Shown here: piece by piece, positions 16,798-27,239 of the stretch
Numbering within the stretch: position 1 is the stretch's first letter
Layout: each line of letters opens with the position of its first letter
Position numbers and translations under genes: made by a program
The notes under the pieces: model-generated
Told to the model about the DNA's origin: nothing
Seen by the model: the letters and a program-made list of their open reading frames with translations, nothing else
Database searches by the model: none
DNA from: Halobacteriales archaeon QS_9_68_17
GTDB taxonomy: Archaea > Halobacteriota > Halobacteria > Halobacteriales > Natronoarchaeaceae
Assembly (NCBI GenBank): GCA_003023565.1
Contig: PXSA01000040.1
Span: 1-64,000 of the forward strand
Direction of reading: 5' to 3'
DNA length: 64,000 nt

Positions 16798-19700
16798 CAG
16801 TCCTCACCACCGTCGGTCTGGACGGGCACTTCGGCCTCGCGCCCCTCGGCACTCACGCCGTCGGGAGCGAGATAGCGCATCCAGACGACGAGCAGGCTCG
16901 GCAGGACGACGACGCTCGCGACGAACGCGTAGACGATCGTCAGTCCCGTAATGACGCCGAACTGCTGGAGCGCCGGGAAGATGGCGAGCGAGAGCACGCC
17001 GAACCCGCCGACCGTGGTCGCGGCGCTCCCGAGCAGCGCGCCGCCGGTGCCCGTCACGCTCGTGTCCATCGCCTCCCAGACGTCGTCGCTGCGCTCCAGT
17101 TCGAGGTTGAACCGTTCGCTCAGGTGGATGCTGTACGCGACCCCAAGCCCGATCGTCAGGCTGGTGATCATCCCCGTCAGGACGTTGAACGGCATCCCGA
17201 TGAGGTACATCGTCCCGAGGATCCACGAGACGGAGAGCGCGACGGGCAACAGCGTCACGACGCCGAGCGTCGCGCTCCCCTCGGTGATCCGGTACGCGAC
17301 CATCAGGAACGCGAACACCGCCGCGAGGGTGATCAGCAAGCTCTCGATCACGGTGTCCAGTAGCTGTCCCTGCACGATCTCGTTGACGATGGGGCTCCCG
17401 GTCGCGGTCGCCGTCCAGCGACCGCTCTCCCCGTCGTCGTCGACCGCGGCCGCGGCCGACCGCATCCTCTCGGTCGTCTCGGCGGTCGTCAGACCGCCCC
17501 GGACCGACACCTCGACCTGCACCGCGCGGTACTCGCCGCCGTCGCGGTGGACCACCGTCGAGGCCTGCTCCGGCGCAACCTCGTACAGCGTGTCGTACAC
17601 CGCGGTGAGGTTCTCGTCGGGGATCCCGTCGCCGTCGGTGTCCGTCTCGTCGACGACGGCGGCCATCGTGTCGTTCCGTTCGGCGACGCCGCTGATGACG
17701 GAGTTGGGGCTCGTCACCGAGGGATCGCCGCCGGAGGTGACGAACGCCACCTCGTTCTCGGACACGCTCTCTTCCGCGCGGTCGACGCGTTCGAGCGTTT
17801 CGGGGTGCGTGACGTTCCCCTCTATCAGCACGTTGGCGGCCTGGTCCTCGCGCTGGAAGTTGTCGTTGATGTACTCCAGGTTCTGCTTGACGGAGTACTC
17901 ACCGGGCTGGAACGGCTCCGGCAGGTCGTACATGTAGTCCGGCGGGTCGTCCGCGATGAAGTCCTCGTCAGAGAAGCTGGTGTCGACCTGCGTCGCGCCG
18001 TACGCGCCGGCGACGCTGACCGAGAGCGCCAGCACGATGACGACGGTCGGTGCGACCTTCGCGGCGGACGACCCGACGGCGAGTACCTGACTGAAGCGGC
18101 CGCCGCCGGTCCCGAACGCCCGCTTCTTCCGGTCGAGGCCCCGGCGTTCGAGGAAGCCGTCGAGTTCGACCTTCAGCGCGGGGACGAACGCGCCGAACAC
18201 GACCAGGGCGACGGCGATACCGAACGAACTCACGACGCCGAAGTCCTGAATGGGACCGAGGGGACTGGTGAGGTTCGACAGGAACCCGATGACGGTCGTC
18301 GCCGTCACCCAGACGAGGGCGATGCCGACGCCGGCGAGCGCGGCGCGCATCGACCCCCGGACGCTCTCCCCGCCGACCGCGTCGCCCTCCCGGCGCTGCT
18401 CGCGGTGGCGCATGAAGATGTGGATCGCGTAGTCGATGGAGAGCCCGATGAGCAGGACGGGCACCGCGATCATGATCTGGTTGAACGTGATGTCGACCCA
18501 GCCCATGAACCCGAACGTCCAGACGAGGACGGTGAAGATGCCGACGAACCCGAGGACGATGTCGAGCAGGTCACGGTACGCGACCAGCAGCGTCACGAGG
18601 ACGAAAAGCAGCGCCAGCGGGCCGACGATGGCGATGCTGTCGCTCATCGACTGGTCGGTCTCCTGGCTGATGATGCCGAAGCCGAAGATGACGTGCTCCT
18701 CGTCACTGCCGCCCGAGCGCTTCGCGAGCTCCTGGATCCGCAACTGCGTCCGGGAGAGGTCCTCCGAGACCGCTCCGGGGGCCGCGGCGTCCGACTGAGT
18801 CGACTGGAACACGACCGTCATCCGGGCGTCGGCCGTGGTCGACCCCGGTTCGTAGCTCGCCGACATGAAGCCGATCGGGCCGTTCCCGCCGCCCTCACCG
18901 TCGGAGAGGAGGGTCTCGACGACCGCCTCGACTTCGGAGGCGTTCATCCCCTCCAGTTGGCTCTCCTGCTCGTCGAGCGGCGGCAGTTCCCCCGCCTGAA
19001 CGTCTTCGTTCAGGTCGCGGAGGTCCTCGCCTTTCTCCCGGACCTCCTGCTGCCGTTGTTCGAGTTCAGCCGAGCGGTCCTGCAGCGCCGCGTACTCCTC
19101 GCTGAGGACGCTCTCGTTGCCCGGTCCGGCGTAGGTCGCGAGGGCGTACGCCGCCTGACGCTCCCGTTCGGACTCGGCTTCGCGAACCATCCGCGAGGCC
19201 CGCTCGAACGTCGCAGCGTCGTCGTCGGTGAGGGTCACCGGCGTGTCCGCGTCGACGCGCTCGAACACCGCGCTCTGGTTGGCCTCGGGGTCCCGTTCGA
19301 CGGTCCCCAGTCCGCGCCGGAGGGCGTCGGTGGTCTCGTTCAGCGCCTCCTGGCGCGCCCGGAGGTCCGCGTAGTCCTCCCGGAGGCTCTCGTTCATCGC
19401 CTCGAACTCCCGCCGTTCCTCCCGGAGCATCCCGAAGGCGGCGACGTAGTTCGACACGCCGACGATCGGGTTCTCGTCGTCGAGCGAGGCGTTTATCGAC
19501 TCGTTCTCCCGGAAGGACTGCTGAAGCCGAACCGACCGTAGCAGCGACGCCTTCGAGAGGACGTTACCGCTCTCGTTCCGGACGATCACCTGTACGGTCG
19601 TCGTGTTCTCGCGCCCGGACGTGAAGTTCGTCTCGATGTACTCCTGTTTCGCTTCCTCGACCGACCCGGTCTCGAACTGGTCCAGCGAGGACGACTGTTC

Positions 19701-19808
19701 GACCATCCCCGCGCCGCTTCCGACGACCATCGTCAGCACGAGCATCGCCGCGATCACTGTCTTCGTGTGGCCCGTGACCGCCGCGGTAAGGCGATCAATG
19801 ATGCTCAC
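16797..19808 (-). CDS. MMPL/RND family exporter-like membrane protein
   Basis: Two blocks of TM segments (GPLALLFVLVTLLVAYRDLLDIVLG...DYAIHIFMRHREQR; AYSIHLSERFNLELERS); stop overlaps regulator start by 1 nt. Confidence 0.9.
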   Translation of the reverse strand: MSIIDRLTAAVTGHTKTVIAAMLVLTMVVGSGAGMVEQSSSLDQFETGSVEEAKQEYIETNFTSGRENTTTVQVIVRNESGNVLSKASLLRSVRLQQSFRENESINASLDDENPIVGVSNYVAAFGMLREERREFEAMNESLREDYADLRARQEALNETTDALRRGLGTVERDPEANQSAVFERVDADTPVTLTDDDAATFERASRMVREAESERERQAAYALATYAGPGNESVLSEEYAALQDRSAELEQRQQEVREKGEDLRDLNEDVQAGELPPLDEQESQLEGMNASEVEAVVETLLSDGEGGGNGPIGFMSASYEPGSTTADARMTVVFQSTQSDAAAPGAVSEDLSRTQLRIQELAKRSGGSDEEHVIFGFGIISQETDQSMSDSIAIVGPLALLFVLVTLLVAYRDLLDIVLGFVGIFTVLVWTFGFMGWVDITFNQIMIAVPVLLIGLSIDYAIHIFMRHREQRREGDAVGGESVRGSMRAALAGVGIALVWVTATTVIGFLSNLTSPLGPIQDFGVVSSFGIAVALVVFGAFVPALKVELDGFLERRGLDRKKRAFGTGGGRFSQVLAVGSSAAKVAPTVVIVLALSVSVAGAYGATQVDTSFSDEDFIADDPPDYMYDLPEPFQPGEYSVKQNLEYINDNFQREDQAANVLIEGNVTHPETLERVDRAEESVSENEVAFVTSGGDPSVTSPNSVISGVAERNDTMAAVVDETDTDGDGIPDENLTAVYDTLYEVAPEQASTVVHRDGGEYRAVQVEVSVRGGLTTAETTERMRSAAAAVDDDGESGRWTATATGSPIVNEIVQGQLLDTVIESLLITLAAVFAFLMVAYRITEGSATLGVVTLLPVALSVSWILGTMYLIGMPFNVLTGMITSLTIGLGVAYSIHLSERFNLELERSDDVWEAMDTSVTGTGGALLGSAATTVGGFGVLSLAIFPALQQFGVITGLTIVYAFVASVVVLPSLLVVWMRYLAPDGVSAEGREAEVPVQTDGGED

Positions 19809-19854
19809 GACCGGTCACCTCCGTCACTGACGGTGTTGGTGTATATCTCATACG

Positions 19855-19867
19855 ACAACTCTGTTGT
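19855..19867. promoter_or_regulatory. Inverted repeat ACAAC-TCT-GTTGT upstream of MMPL-regulator operon, possible operator
   Basis: Perfect 5-bp arms in the AT-rich leader of the 16797-19808 gene. Confidence 0.4.
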
Positions 19868-19941
19868 TATGGCTCTACTAACAGTATCTCGGTCTTAAGG
19901 GTGATGGTTCCGCCTCCGACGGCGAGGAAGTACCCTACCGG

Positions 19942-20676
19942 CTACTCGATCCGGAGCGTCGTGAGGTCGGAGGCGATCCGTACGTCGCCGTCGTAGCCCC
20001 TTTTCACGGCCTCGATCATCTCCTCGTGGTTGCCCTCCGCGTGCGGGTAGAAGTGGGTGAGGTAGACGCGACCGGTCTCCGCGCCGGCGAGGGCCTCGCC
20101 CAGTTGCGAGGGCGTGGGGTGGTTCGACACGTCGACGCCGTCCGGGAACGAGCAGTCGTGCGCCAGCACGGCCGCGCCGTCGGCGAAGTTCGCGAGGCCC
20201 GCGAACGCCTCGGAGTCGCCGCTGAAGACGAACGCGTCGCCGAACCGGTAGGCGAGACAGGGCATCGAGTGGCGCGTCTCGTAGCCCTCGACGTCGAACC
20301 CGGCGACGGTGAACTCCCGCGCCCCGACCTCGCGGATCCGGAGGTCGACCTTCCCCTGCAGGTAGTCGTGAACGTCGAGCAGGTCGTCGACCAGCGCCTT
20401 CGTCCCGGTCGGGCCGGCGACCGCCAGGTGTTTCTCGCCGGCGAGCCAGCGCGCCTTCAACAGCGGGAGCAGGTCGGCGACGTGGTCGAGGTGGTGGTGC
20501 GTGAGCAGCACCGTCGAGACGCCCTCGTAGCCGGCGTCGGTCCGCGCGAGGCGGTTGAGGACGCCGCTCCCGCAGTCGACCAGCAGTCGCCGGTCGCCGT
20601 CTTCGAGGAGGATGCCGGTCTGTGCCCGCTCGCCCGTCGGCATCGCGCTCCCCGTTCCGAGAAAGGTCACGTGCAT
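19942..20676 (-). CDS. MBL-fold hydrolase, RNase Z-like
   Basis: MHVTFLGTGSAMPTGERAQTGILLEDGDRRLLVDCGSG...LLTHHHLDHVADLLPL. Confidence 0.85.
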   Translation of the reverse strand: MHVTFLGTGSAMPTGERAQTGILLEDGDRRLLVDCGSGVLNRLARTDAGYEGVSTVLLTHHHLDHVADLLPLLKARWLAGEKHLAVAGPTGTKALVDDLLDVHDYLQGKVDLRIREVGAREFTVAGFDVEGYETRHSMPCLAYRFGDAFVFSGDSEAFAGLANFADGAAVLAHDCSFPDGVDVSNHPTPSQLGEALAGAETGRVYLTHFYPHAEGNHEEMIEAVKRGYDGDVRIASDLTTLRIE

Positions 20677-20826
20677 GCCCGTCCCTGCGGGGAGACGGCC
20701 GAAAAGCGTTGCGTCGTCCGCGGCCGCGGTCCCACTACCGACCCCCATCGCGGCCGGCGACGCGCTGCGTTTCACTTTCGCTTCGCCTTCCAAACCCTCT
20801 TGCCCGCCGGGACCCTGGTACCGCTG

Positions 20827-23583
20827 ATGGATGAGAACGGGGTGCCGGTCGACGAGCGCGATCCGCCGTTCGACCCCGACGACGCGACGATCACGGACGG
20901 GGACGTCCTCGAACTGCTGGAACCCGCCGTGCGGGAGTGGTGGGTCGAGGAGTTCGGCGAGTTCGTCCCCGAGAACGACGGCTTCTTCACGCCGCCGCAG
21001 GAGGGGGCGATCCCCCTCGTCCACGAGGGGACGAACGCGCTCATCGCCGCGCCGACGGGGAGCGGGAAAACTCTCGCATCTTTTACATCTATTATCAACG
21101 AGCTGTTCCGCCGCGAGAAGGCGGAGGGACTGGAGAACTCCGTCTACTGCCTTTACGTCTCGCCGCTGAAGTCGCTCGCGAACGACATCCACCGGAACCT
21201 GGAGGTGCCGTTAGACGGCATCACCGGGATCATGGAGGATCGCGACGAGTCGGTCGACGAGGTTCGCCACGCCATCCGGCACGGCGACACCAGCGACAGC
21301 GAGCGCCAGAAGATGCTGCGGGAGACGCCGCACATCCTCAACACGACGCCGGAGACGCTGGCGATCCTGCTCAACTCGCCGAAGTTCCGCGAGAAGCTCC
21401 GCACCGTCGAGTACGTCGTCGTCGACGAGATACATTCGATCGCCGACGGCAAGCGCGGGACGCACCTCTCGGTCAGCCTCGAACGCCTCGAACGGATCGC
21501 CGACTCGTCGCCGACCCGGATCGGCTGTTCCGCGACGATCGAACCGCTCTCGGACGTGGCGGAGTTCCTCGTCGGGCAGGACGACCCCGGCGGCACTCAC
21601 AGGGACTACGAGATAGTCGACGCCCGCTTCGCCCGGGAGTTCGACATCGAACTCCACTGCCCCACGGACGACCTCATCAACACGCCGCGGGAGGTGGTCC
21701 AGAGCCGCTTCTACGACGAACTGCACGACCTGATACGGGACAACACGAACACGCTCGTGTTCACGAACACGCGCTCGGGCGCGGAGCGGGTCCTCCAGAA
21801 CCTCCGCGAGCGCTTCGACGCCTACGACGAGGGCAACTCCGGGTGTCACCACGGCAGCCTCTCGAAGGAGGCCCGGCAGGACATCGAGGGGCGGCTGAAA
21901 GACGGGACGCTCGACGTGGTCACCTCCTCGACCAGCCTCGAACTCGGCATCGACATGCCCCACGTCGACATGGTGGTGCAGGTCGGATCGCCGAAAAGCG
22001 TCGCCGCCCTGCTCCAGCGGGTCGGTCGCGCGGGCCACCGCGTCGGCCAGACCGTGACGGGCCGCGTGGTCGCGCTCGACCGCGACGAACTCGTCGAGTG
22101 CGCGGTCATGCTGAAGAAGGCCGAGGAGGGGTTCGTCGACAGCGTCTCGATCCCGGAGAACGCGCAGGACGTCGCCACCCAGCACGTCTACGGCATGGCG
22201 ATAAACGAGGTGATGCCGGAGCCGGAACTCCGCGGCGTGCTTCAGCGCGCCTACCCGTACCGGAACTACGGCGAGGACCGGTGGGAACAGCTCATGCGCT
22301 ACCTGACGGCCGACTACGAGGGGCTGGAGGACAAGAACGTCTACGCGAAGGTCTGGCGCGACGAGAACGACCCACCGGACGGCGAGCACCACTACGAGGA
22401 CTTCCCGGTCGGCGAGTTGCTGATCGGTAAACGGGGCCGCCTCGCCCGCGTCATCTACATGACGAACATCGGCACCATCCCGGACTCGTTCACCTGCGAC
22501 GTGTACACCCGCGGGAGCAACGAGTGGGTCGGCAACTTGGACGAGAACTACCTCGACACGCTGGAGAAAGGCGACGTGTTCGTCCTCGGCGGCCGGAACT
22601 TCCAGTTCAGCTACCGCCGCGGGTCGAAGGTGTACGTCGACCGGACGAGCGCGCGCCCGACCGTCCCCTCATGGTTCTCCGAGCGCCTGCCGCTGTCGTA
22701 CGACCTGGGCAGGGAGATACTGGCGTTCCAGGGCGAACTCGTCGAGCGCCTCGAAGCCGGCGGCGCGCCCGCCGTGCGGCGCTGGCTCCGGGAGTACCCG
22801 CTGGACGACGACAGCGTGCGGGCCATCGCCCGGATGTTCGACCAGCAGACCCGCTACGCAGGCCCCGAGAGCGTCAGCACGGGCGAGCGCATCGCGGTCG
22901 AGGAGGAGAAGGACCGCGACGAGTACGAGCGCCACTACTACGTCCACTCCAACTACGGCCGGCGGTTCAACGACGGCCTCTCGCGGGTGCTCGCCTACCG
23001 GTGTGCGCAGGAGACCAACGCCAACGTCTCCGTCGCCGTCGCGGACAACGGCTTCACGCTCTCGATGCCGCTCAACCGGAAAGTCGACGTGGCGGGCGTC
23101 CTGCGCGACCTGAACGCGGGCGACGTGCGCTCGCTCCTGCGCGAGAGCATCGGGGACACCGAACTGCTCCAGCGGTACTTCCGGATCAACGCGACGCGCT
23201 CGCTGATGATCCTGAAGCGGTACAAGGGGTACGAGAAGTCCGCGCAGGAACAGCAGGTCTCCAGCGAGATGCTGCTCGGCTTCGCGGAGGACCTCGACGA
23301 CTTCGCCGTCATCGAGGAGACGTACCGCGAGATCCTGGAGGACAAACTGAACGTCGCCGGCATCGAGGAGGTGGTCGCGGCCATCGGCGCGGGCGAGGTG
23401 ACGGTCGCCGAGCGGACGGTCGCGTCGCCGTCGCCGCGCGCGTTCGGCCTCGCGACGCTGATGGCCAGCGACGTGGTGCTCGCCGACGACGAGAGCGCCG
23501 CGCTGCAGGCGTTCCACGAGCGCGTCGTCGACGCCATCGGCGACGAGGTGGAGACGACGAGCGTCCTCGCGGGCGACGAGTGA
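20827..23583 (+). CDS. ATP-dependent helicase, Lhr-type (DEXH box)
   Basis: NALIAAPTGSGKTLASF, VVDEIHSIADGKRGTHLSVSLERLERIA, VGRAGHRVGQ. Confidence 0.92.
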   Translation: MDENGVPVDERDPPFDPDDATITDGDVLELLEPAVREWWVEEFGEFVPENDGFFTPPQEGAIPLVHEGTNALIAAPTGSGKTLASFTSIINELFRREKAEGLENSVYCLYVSPLKSLANDIHRNLEVPLDGITGIMEDRDESVDEVRHAIRHGDTSDSERQKMLRETPHILNTTPETLAILLNSPKFREKLRTVEYVVVDEIHSIADGKRGTHLSVSLERLERIADSSPTRIGCSATIEPLSDVAEFLVGQDDPGGTHRDYEIVDARFAREFDIELHCPTDDLINTPREVVQSRFYDELHDLIRDNTNTLVFTNTRSGAERVLQNLRERFDAYDEGNSGCHHGSLSKEARQDIEGRLKDGTLDVVTSSTSLELGIDMPHVDMVVQVGSPKSVAALLQRVGRAGHRVGQTVTGRVVALDRDELVECAVMLKKAEEGFVDSVSIPENAQDVATQHVYGMAINEVMPEPELRGVLQRAYPYRNYGEDRWEQLMRYLTADYEGLEDKNVYAKVWRDENDPPDGEHHYEDFPVGELLIGKRGRLARVIYMTNIGTIPDSFTCDVYTRGSNEWVGNLDENYLDTLEKGDVFVLGGRNFQFSYRRGSKVYVDRTSARPTVPSWFSERLPLSYDLGREILAFQGELVERLEAGGAPAVRRWLREYPLDDDSVRAIARMFDQQTRYAGPESVSTGERIAVEEEKDRDEYERHYYVHSNYGRRFNDGLSRVLAYRCAQETNANVSVAVADNGFTLSMPLNRKVDVAGVLRDLNAGDVRSLLRESIGDTELLQRYFRINATRSLMILKRYKGYEKSAQEQQVSSEMLLGFAEDLDDFAVIEETYREILEDKLNVAGIEEVVAAIGAGEVTVAERTVASPSPRAFGLATLMASDVVLADDESAALQAFHERVVDAIGDEVETTSVLAGDE

Positions 23584-23611
23584 ACGGCCGCCGCCCGCGA
23601 CCGACTTCTAA

Positions 23612-24355
23612 ATGGCTCGCGCCCCTTGGGAGCGTATGGGACCGTCGCTACTGTCCATGGAATGGCGCGACCTCCTGTTCGCGCACTACCCGGTCGCGCC
23701 GGAGCGCCTCCGCGCGCGACTGCCCGAGCGCGTCTCGGTCGACACCTACGAGGGACAGGCGTGGCTCGGCGTCGTCGCGCTCACGATGGGCGACGTGCGG
23801 CCGCGGTTCGCCCCGTTCGGCCGCACGTTCCCGCAGGTCAACCTCCGCACGTACGTCACGATAGACGGGGACCCGGGCGTCTACTTCCTCAGCATGGACG
23901 CCGACGACCGACTGGCGGTCACCGCCGGTCGCCGAGCGCTCGGCGTCCCGTACTTCGTCGCGGACACGTCTCTCAGTCGGCGGGGCGCGGAGGTCCGCTT
24001 CGAGAGCGAGCGGACCCACGCCGGAGCGGCCGACGCGACGTTCCGCGCCACGTACGGCCCCGACGGGACCCCCGACCCCGTCCGCTCGGGGACGCTGGAG
24101 GAGTTCGCTATCGACCGCTACCGGTTCTACCTCCCCGGTCGAGACGCCATCTACACGGGAGTTCTGGACCACGACCCGTGGACGCTCCGGACGGCGTCGG
24201 TGACCGTCGACGAGAACACGCTGTTCGCGGCGAGCGACATCGGTCGCCCCGCGGCGGAGCCGCGCTGTCACGTCGCGCCCGCCAAAGCGGTGACGCTCGG
24301 CGACATCGGGCGGCGGGCCGAAGCGGAACCGCGGCAGGAACCGGTCCGGATCTAG
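23612..24355 (+). CDS. YqjF-like DUF2071 family protein
   Basis: MEWRDLLFAHYPVAPERLRARLPERVSVDTYEGQAWLGVVALTM. Confidence 0.8.
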   Translation: MARAPWERMGPSLLSMEWRDLLFAHYPVAPERLRARLPERVSVDTYEGQAWLGVVALTMGDVRPRFAPFGRTFPQVNLRTYVTIDGDPGVYFLSMDADDRLAVTAGRRALGVPYFVADTSLSRRGAEVRFESERTHAGAADATFRATYGPDGTPDPVRSGTLEEFAIDRYRFYLPGRDAIYTGVLDHDPWTLRTASVTVDENTLFAASDIGRPAAEPRCHVAPAKAVTLGDIGRRAEAEPRQEPVRI

Positions 24356-27099
24356 GACCGCGCCCACTCGACCATCCGGGCGTACGCGTCGTCCGTCGCG
24401 AGCGCGTCCGCGTCGCCGACGAGCACCAGCGACCGCTTGGCCCGCGTGAGCGCCACGTTCACACGACGGTAATCCTCGAAGACCGGGCCGTCGAGGTCGC
24501 CGCTGGCGACGAACGAGACGAGTATGACCTCCTTCGAGGAGCCCTGGAACCGGTCCACCGTGTCGACGGTGACCGCGTCGGGCACCCGTCGGGATATCTC
24601 CGCGACCTGCGCGCGGAACGGCGCGATGACGCCGATATCACCCCGTTCGACGCCCGCCGCGGCGAACGCCTCGACCGTCTCCGCGACCCGCTCGGCCTCG
24701 ACGGCGTCGGTGTGGCGCGACCCGTCGCCCGGCACGTCGATCATCGTCACGGGGTCCCGCAGGTGGTCCGGGAGCGCGCTCACGTCCGCTTCCGGGAGGT
24801 CCGAGAGGCGTTGGGCCGCCACCTCGCCGGTCGCGGGCCGGAGTTGGCCGTCGTAGAACTCCCGGGAGGCGTAGGCCTGAATCCGCTGGGCCATGCGGTA
24901 CTGGCGGTCGAGCATGACGCCGGCGTTCGGGTGCTCGTCGATGAGGCGCTCGAACAGCGACTCGGTGAGGTCGTTCTCGGCGCGGACGACGGGGGGCAAC
25001 TGCTCGTGGTCGCCGACGAGGACGAACCGGTCGGCGAGGTTGATGGCGGCAAGCGTCTCCGGCTCGGTCAACTGGGCCGCCTCGTCGACGACGGCCACGT
25101 CGAACGACTGCTCGCGCATCACCCGGGACCCGCAGGTGGCCGTCGTCGCGGCGACGACCGGGGCCTCGCGGAGTTCCCGGACGCGCTCGCCCGGGTCGCC
25201 GCGCTGTTCTAAGCGCACGTCCTGCATGTCCTCGCGGACGCCGGACTCGGTGCCGACTCGGAGAACGGCCTCGAAGTCCCGGTCCCGAACCGCCTCCAGC
25301 GCGTTGTCAACCGCGCGGTTGGTGAACGCCGACAGCAGGACGCGGTCGCCCCGTTCGACGAGCGCCCGGATCGTCCGGGCGATGGTGTACGTCTTGCCCG
25401 TCCCCGGCGGCCCGTGGACCAGCGCGAACTCCTCCGCGGCGACGGCCGTCGTCACGGCATCGTTCTGCGCCGCGTTGTTGTCGATGAACGTCTCGCTCAC
25501 GTCCCCGAACGCCGGGTCAGCCCGGTCGAACAGCACGTCCTTCCGGCGCTCGCTCCCTTTCAACAGGCCGTCGTGGAGCGCCGTGAGCATGCGGTCGGCG
25601 GAGAGCTCCGAGGGGTACACGTCGAGCCGACACAGGTCCACCGGTTCGTCGGCGCTGACGACGACTGCCTCGTCGAGTCGTTCGACGCGGGCCAGTTCGG
25701 CGTGTCCGTCGACGGGGTCGCCGTCGCTGGCCAGTACCACGTCGCCCTCGCGGATCTTCGAGACGGCGTAACCGGACTCCGTCTCGCTGCCCGACGAGCG
25801 TCGCTCGTCGACGTCGTCCGTGCGTTCGGCGCGGAGTTCCCACCGGCCGCCGTCGAGTTGCCGGCGGTCGGTCGGCTCCAGGTCTACGAGCGCGCGGTCG
25901 TCGTCGGCCCGCTCCTCGCCGGTCTGTTCCCACAGTTTCGCGTACTCGCGGTGGGTCTCGCGGCGCTCCTCCTCGATGGCGCGGTAGAACCGGTCGAAGT
26001 ACTCGCGCTCCTCAGCGGGGATCGCCCGGCCGATCCGTCCGGCCTTCGACTCCTGGTCGAGGCGGCCCGAGACCACCTGACAGGTGTCCTGCTCGAAGCA
26101 GTAGTCGCAGGTGGCGTCCGCCTCGTACCCGGTCGGCACGTCCATGTCGTGTTCCATCGCCGCGATCTCGTTGCGCGTGCGGACGACGAACTTCAGCAGC
26201 CCGTCGCCGACGGAGAACTCCTTTGCCGGCGAGAGGTCGCCGGTCGCCTCGGACCGGTCGAGCGCGGAGTTCTTCGTGTACAGCAGCGTCCCCGTGTCGG
26301 CGGGGACGCCCCGCTCCTGTAACAGGAGCGCGTAGCAGGCCGCCTGGATCTTGTCGTGGAACCGCGGCTCCCGCTTCGTGTTCTTCCCGGTCTTCAGTTC
26401 GACCGGCATCCCGCGACGGACCGCGTCGGCCCGACCCTTGATGCCGAACGTCTCGCTGATGAGCGTCTGCTCGCTGCGCCACTCGCTCTCCGCGGGCGCG
26501 AACGCCCGCTCCGAGGATTCGTCGGCAGCGGCCGACCTCTCCTGGTCCGTCAGCACGCCCTGGTTCAGCCAGCTCTCGATGGCCATCGCGTTCCGGCGGA
26601 CCTCCTCCTCGACCTCCTCGCGCGTCCGCCCGAGCAGGCCCAGTTCCAGCCCCGCCTCCTCGACGCGGTCCGGGATCGACTCGTCCAGGTCGCGCCCGCG
26701 GAGCAGGTCGCCGAACACCTCGTGGACGATGGTCCCCTTGACGACCGGGTACGCAAGCGGGATCCCCGAGAGCTTGTTCAGGTAGTACATCCGGGGGCAC
26801 TGCACCCACGAGCGGACGTCGGTCACGTCGACGAGGAAGTCCGGTTCGAGCACGACGTACGAGTCGCCGGTCGTGGCGTAGCCGCCGTCGTAGTCGTCTC
26901 GCTCCGCGTCGGTGACGAGTAGCTCCATCCCCGGTTCGACGAGTTCGGCCGTCGCCGTCCACTTCCCCCACAGCGTTACCGGCACCGGCTCCGCGCCCGC
27001 CGAGAGCCGGACCGGCACCTCCGCGAGGTCGCTCTCGCCGTACTGCGTCGAGACGGTTCGAACCTCGGCCGCGCCCGCGGCGGTTCCCCGAACGTTCAC
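24352..27099 (-). CDS. Dna2-like superfamily 1 helicase with N-terminal RecB/Cas4-type nuclease domain
   Basis: SWVQCPRMYYLNKLSGIPLAYPVVKGTIVHEVFGDLL, C-X2-C pair CDYCFEQDTC, Walker [19 protein letters not shown]. Confidence 0.88.
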   Translation of the reverse strand: MNVRGTAAGAAEVRTVSTQYGESDLAEVPVRLSAGAEPVPVTLWGKWTATAELVEPGMELLVTDAERDDYDGGYATTGDSYVVLEPDFLVDVTDVRSWVQCPRMYYLNKLSGIPLAYPVVKGTIVHEVFGDLLRGRDLDESIPDRVEEAGLELGLLGRTREEVEEEVRRNAMAIESWLNQGVLTDQERSAAADESSERAFAPAESEWRSEQTLISETFGIKGRADAVRRGMPVELKTGKNTKREPRFHDKIQAACYALLLQERGVPADTGTLLYTKNSALDRSEATGDLSPAKEFSVGDGLLKFVVRTRNEIAAMEHDMDVPTGYEADATCDYCFEQDTCQVVSGRLDQESKAGRIGRAIPAEEREYFDRFYRAIEEERRETHREYAKLWEQTGEERADDDRALVDLEPTDRRQLDGGRWELRAERTDDVDERRSSGSETESGYAVSKIREGDVVLASDGDPVDGHAELARVERLDEAVVVSADEPVDLCRLDVYPSELSADRMLTALHDGLLKGSERRKDVLFDRADPAFGDVSETFIDNNAAQNDAVTTAVAAEEFALVHGPPGTGKTYTIARTIRALVERGDRVLLSAFTNRAVDNALEAVRDRDFEAVLRVGTESGVREDMQDVRLEQRGDPGERVRELREAPVVAATTATCGSRVMREQSFDVAVVDEAAQLTEPETLAAINLADRFVLVGDHEQLPPVVRAENDLTESLFERLIDEHPNAGVMLDRQYRMAQRIQAYASREFYDGQLRPATGEVAAQRLSDLPEADVSALPDHLRDPVTMIDVPGDGSRHTDAVEAERVAETVEAFAAAGVERGDIGVIAPFRAQVAEISRRVPDAVTVDTVDRFQGSSKEVILVSFVASGDLDGPVFEDYRRVNVALTRAKRSLVLVGDADALATDDAYARMVEWARS

Positions 27100-27239
27100 T
27101 ATCCCGTCACAGGTCGCCCGGCCCCAAAAGCGCTACTGGTCCGGGTCACCGTTCGGAGCCGCGGACGGACCCGCCCTCCGAGCCTGCCCGGGTCGCCACG
27201 ACCGACACGTTCTTTCCGATAGGTTCGCAACGTCCCGAC

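Noticed and set aside
17547-19541. 664-aa antisense ORF opposite the MMPL exporter
   Set aside because: Same GC-bias artefact; Arg/Val/Asp-rich composition without domain features.
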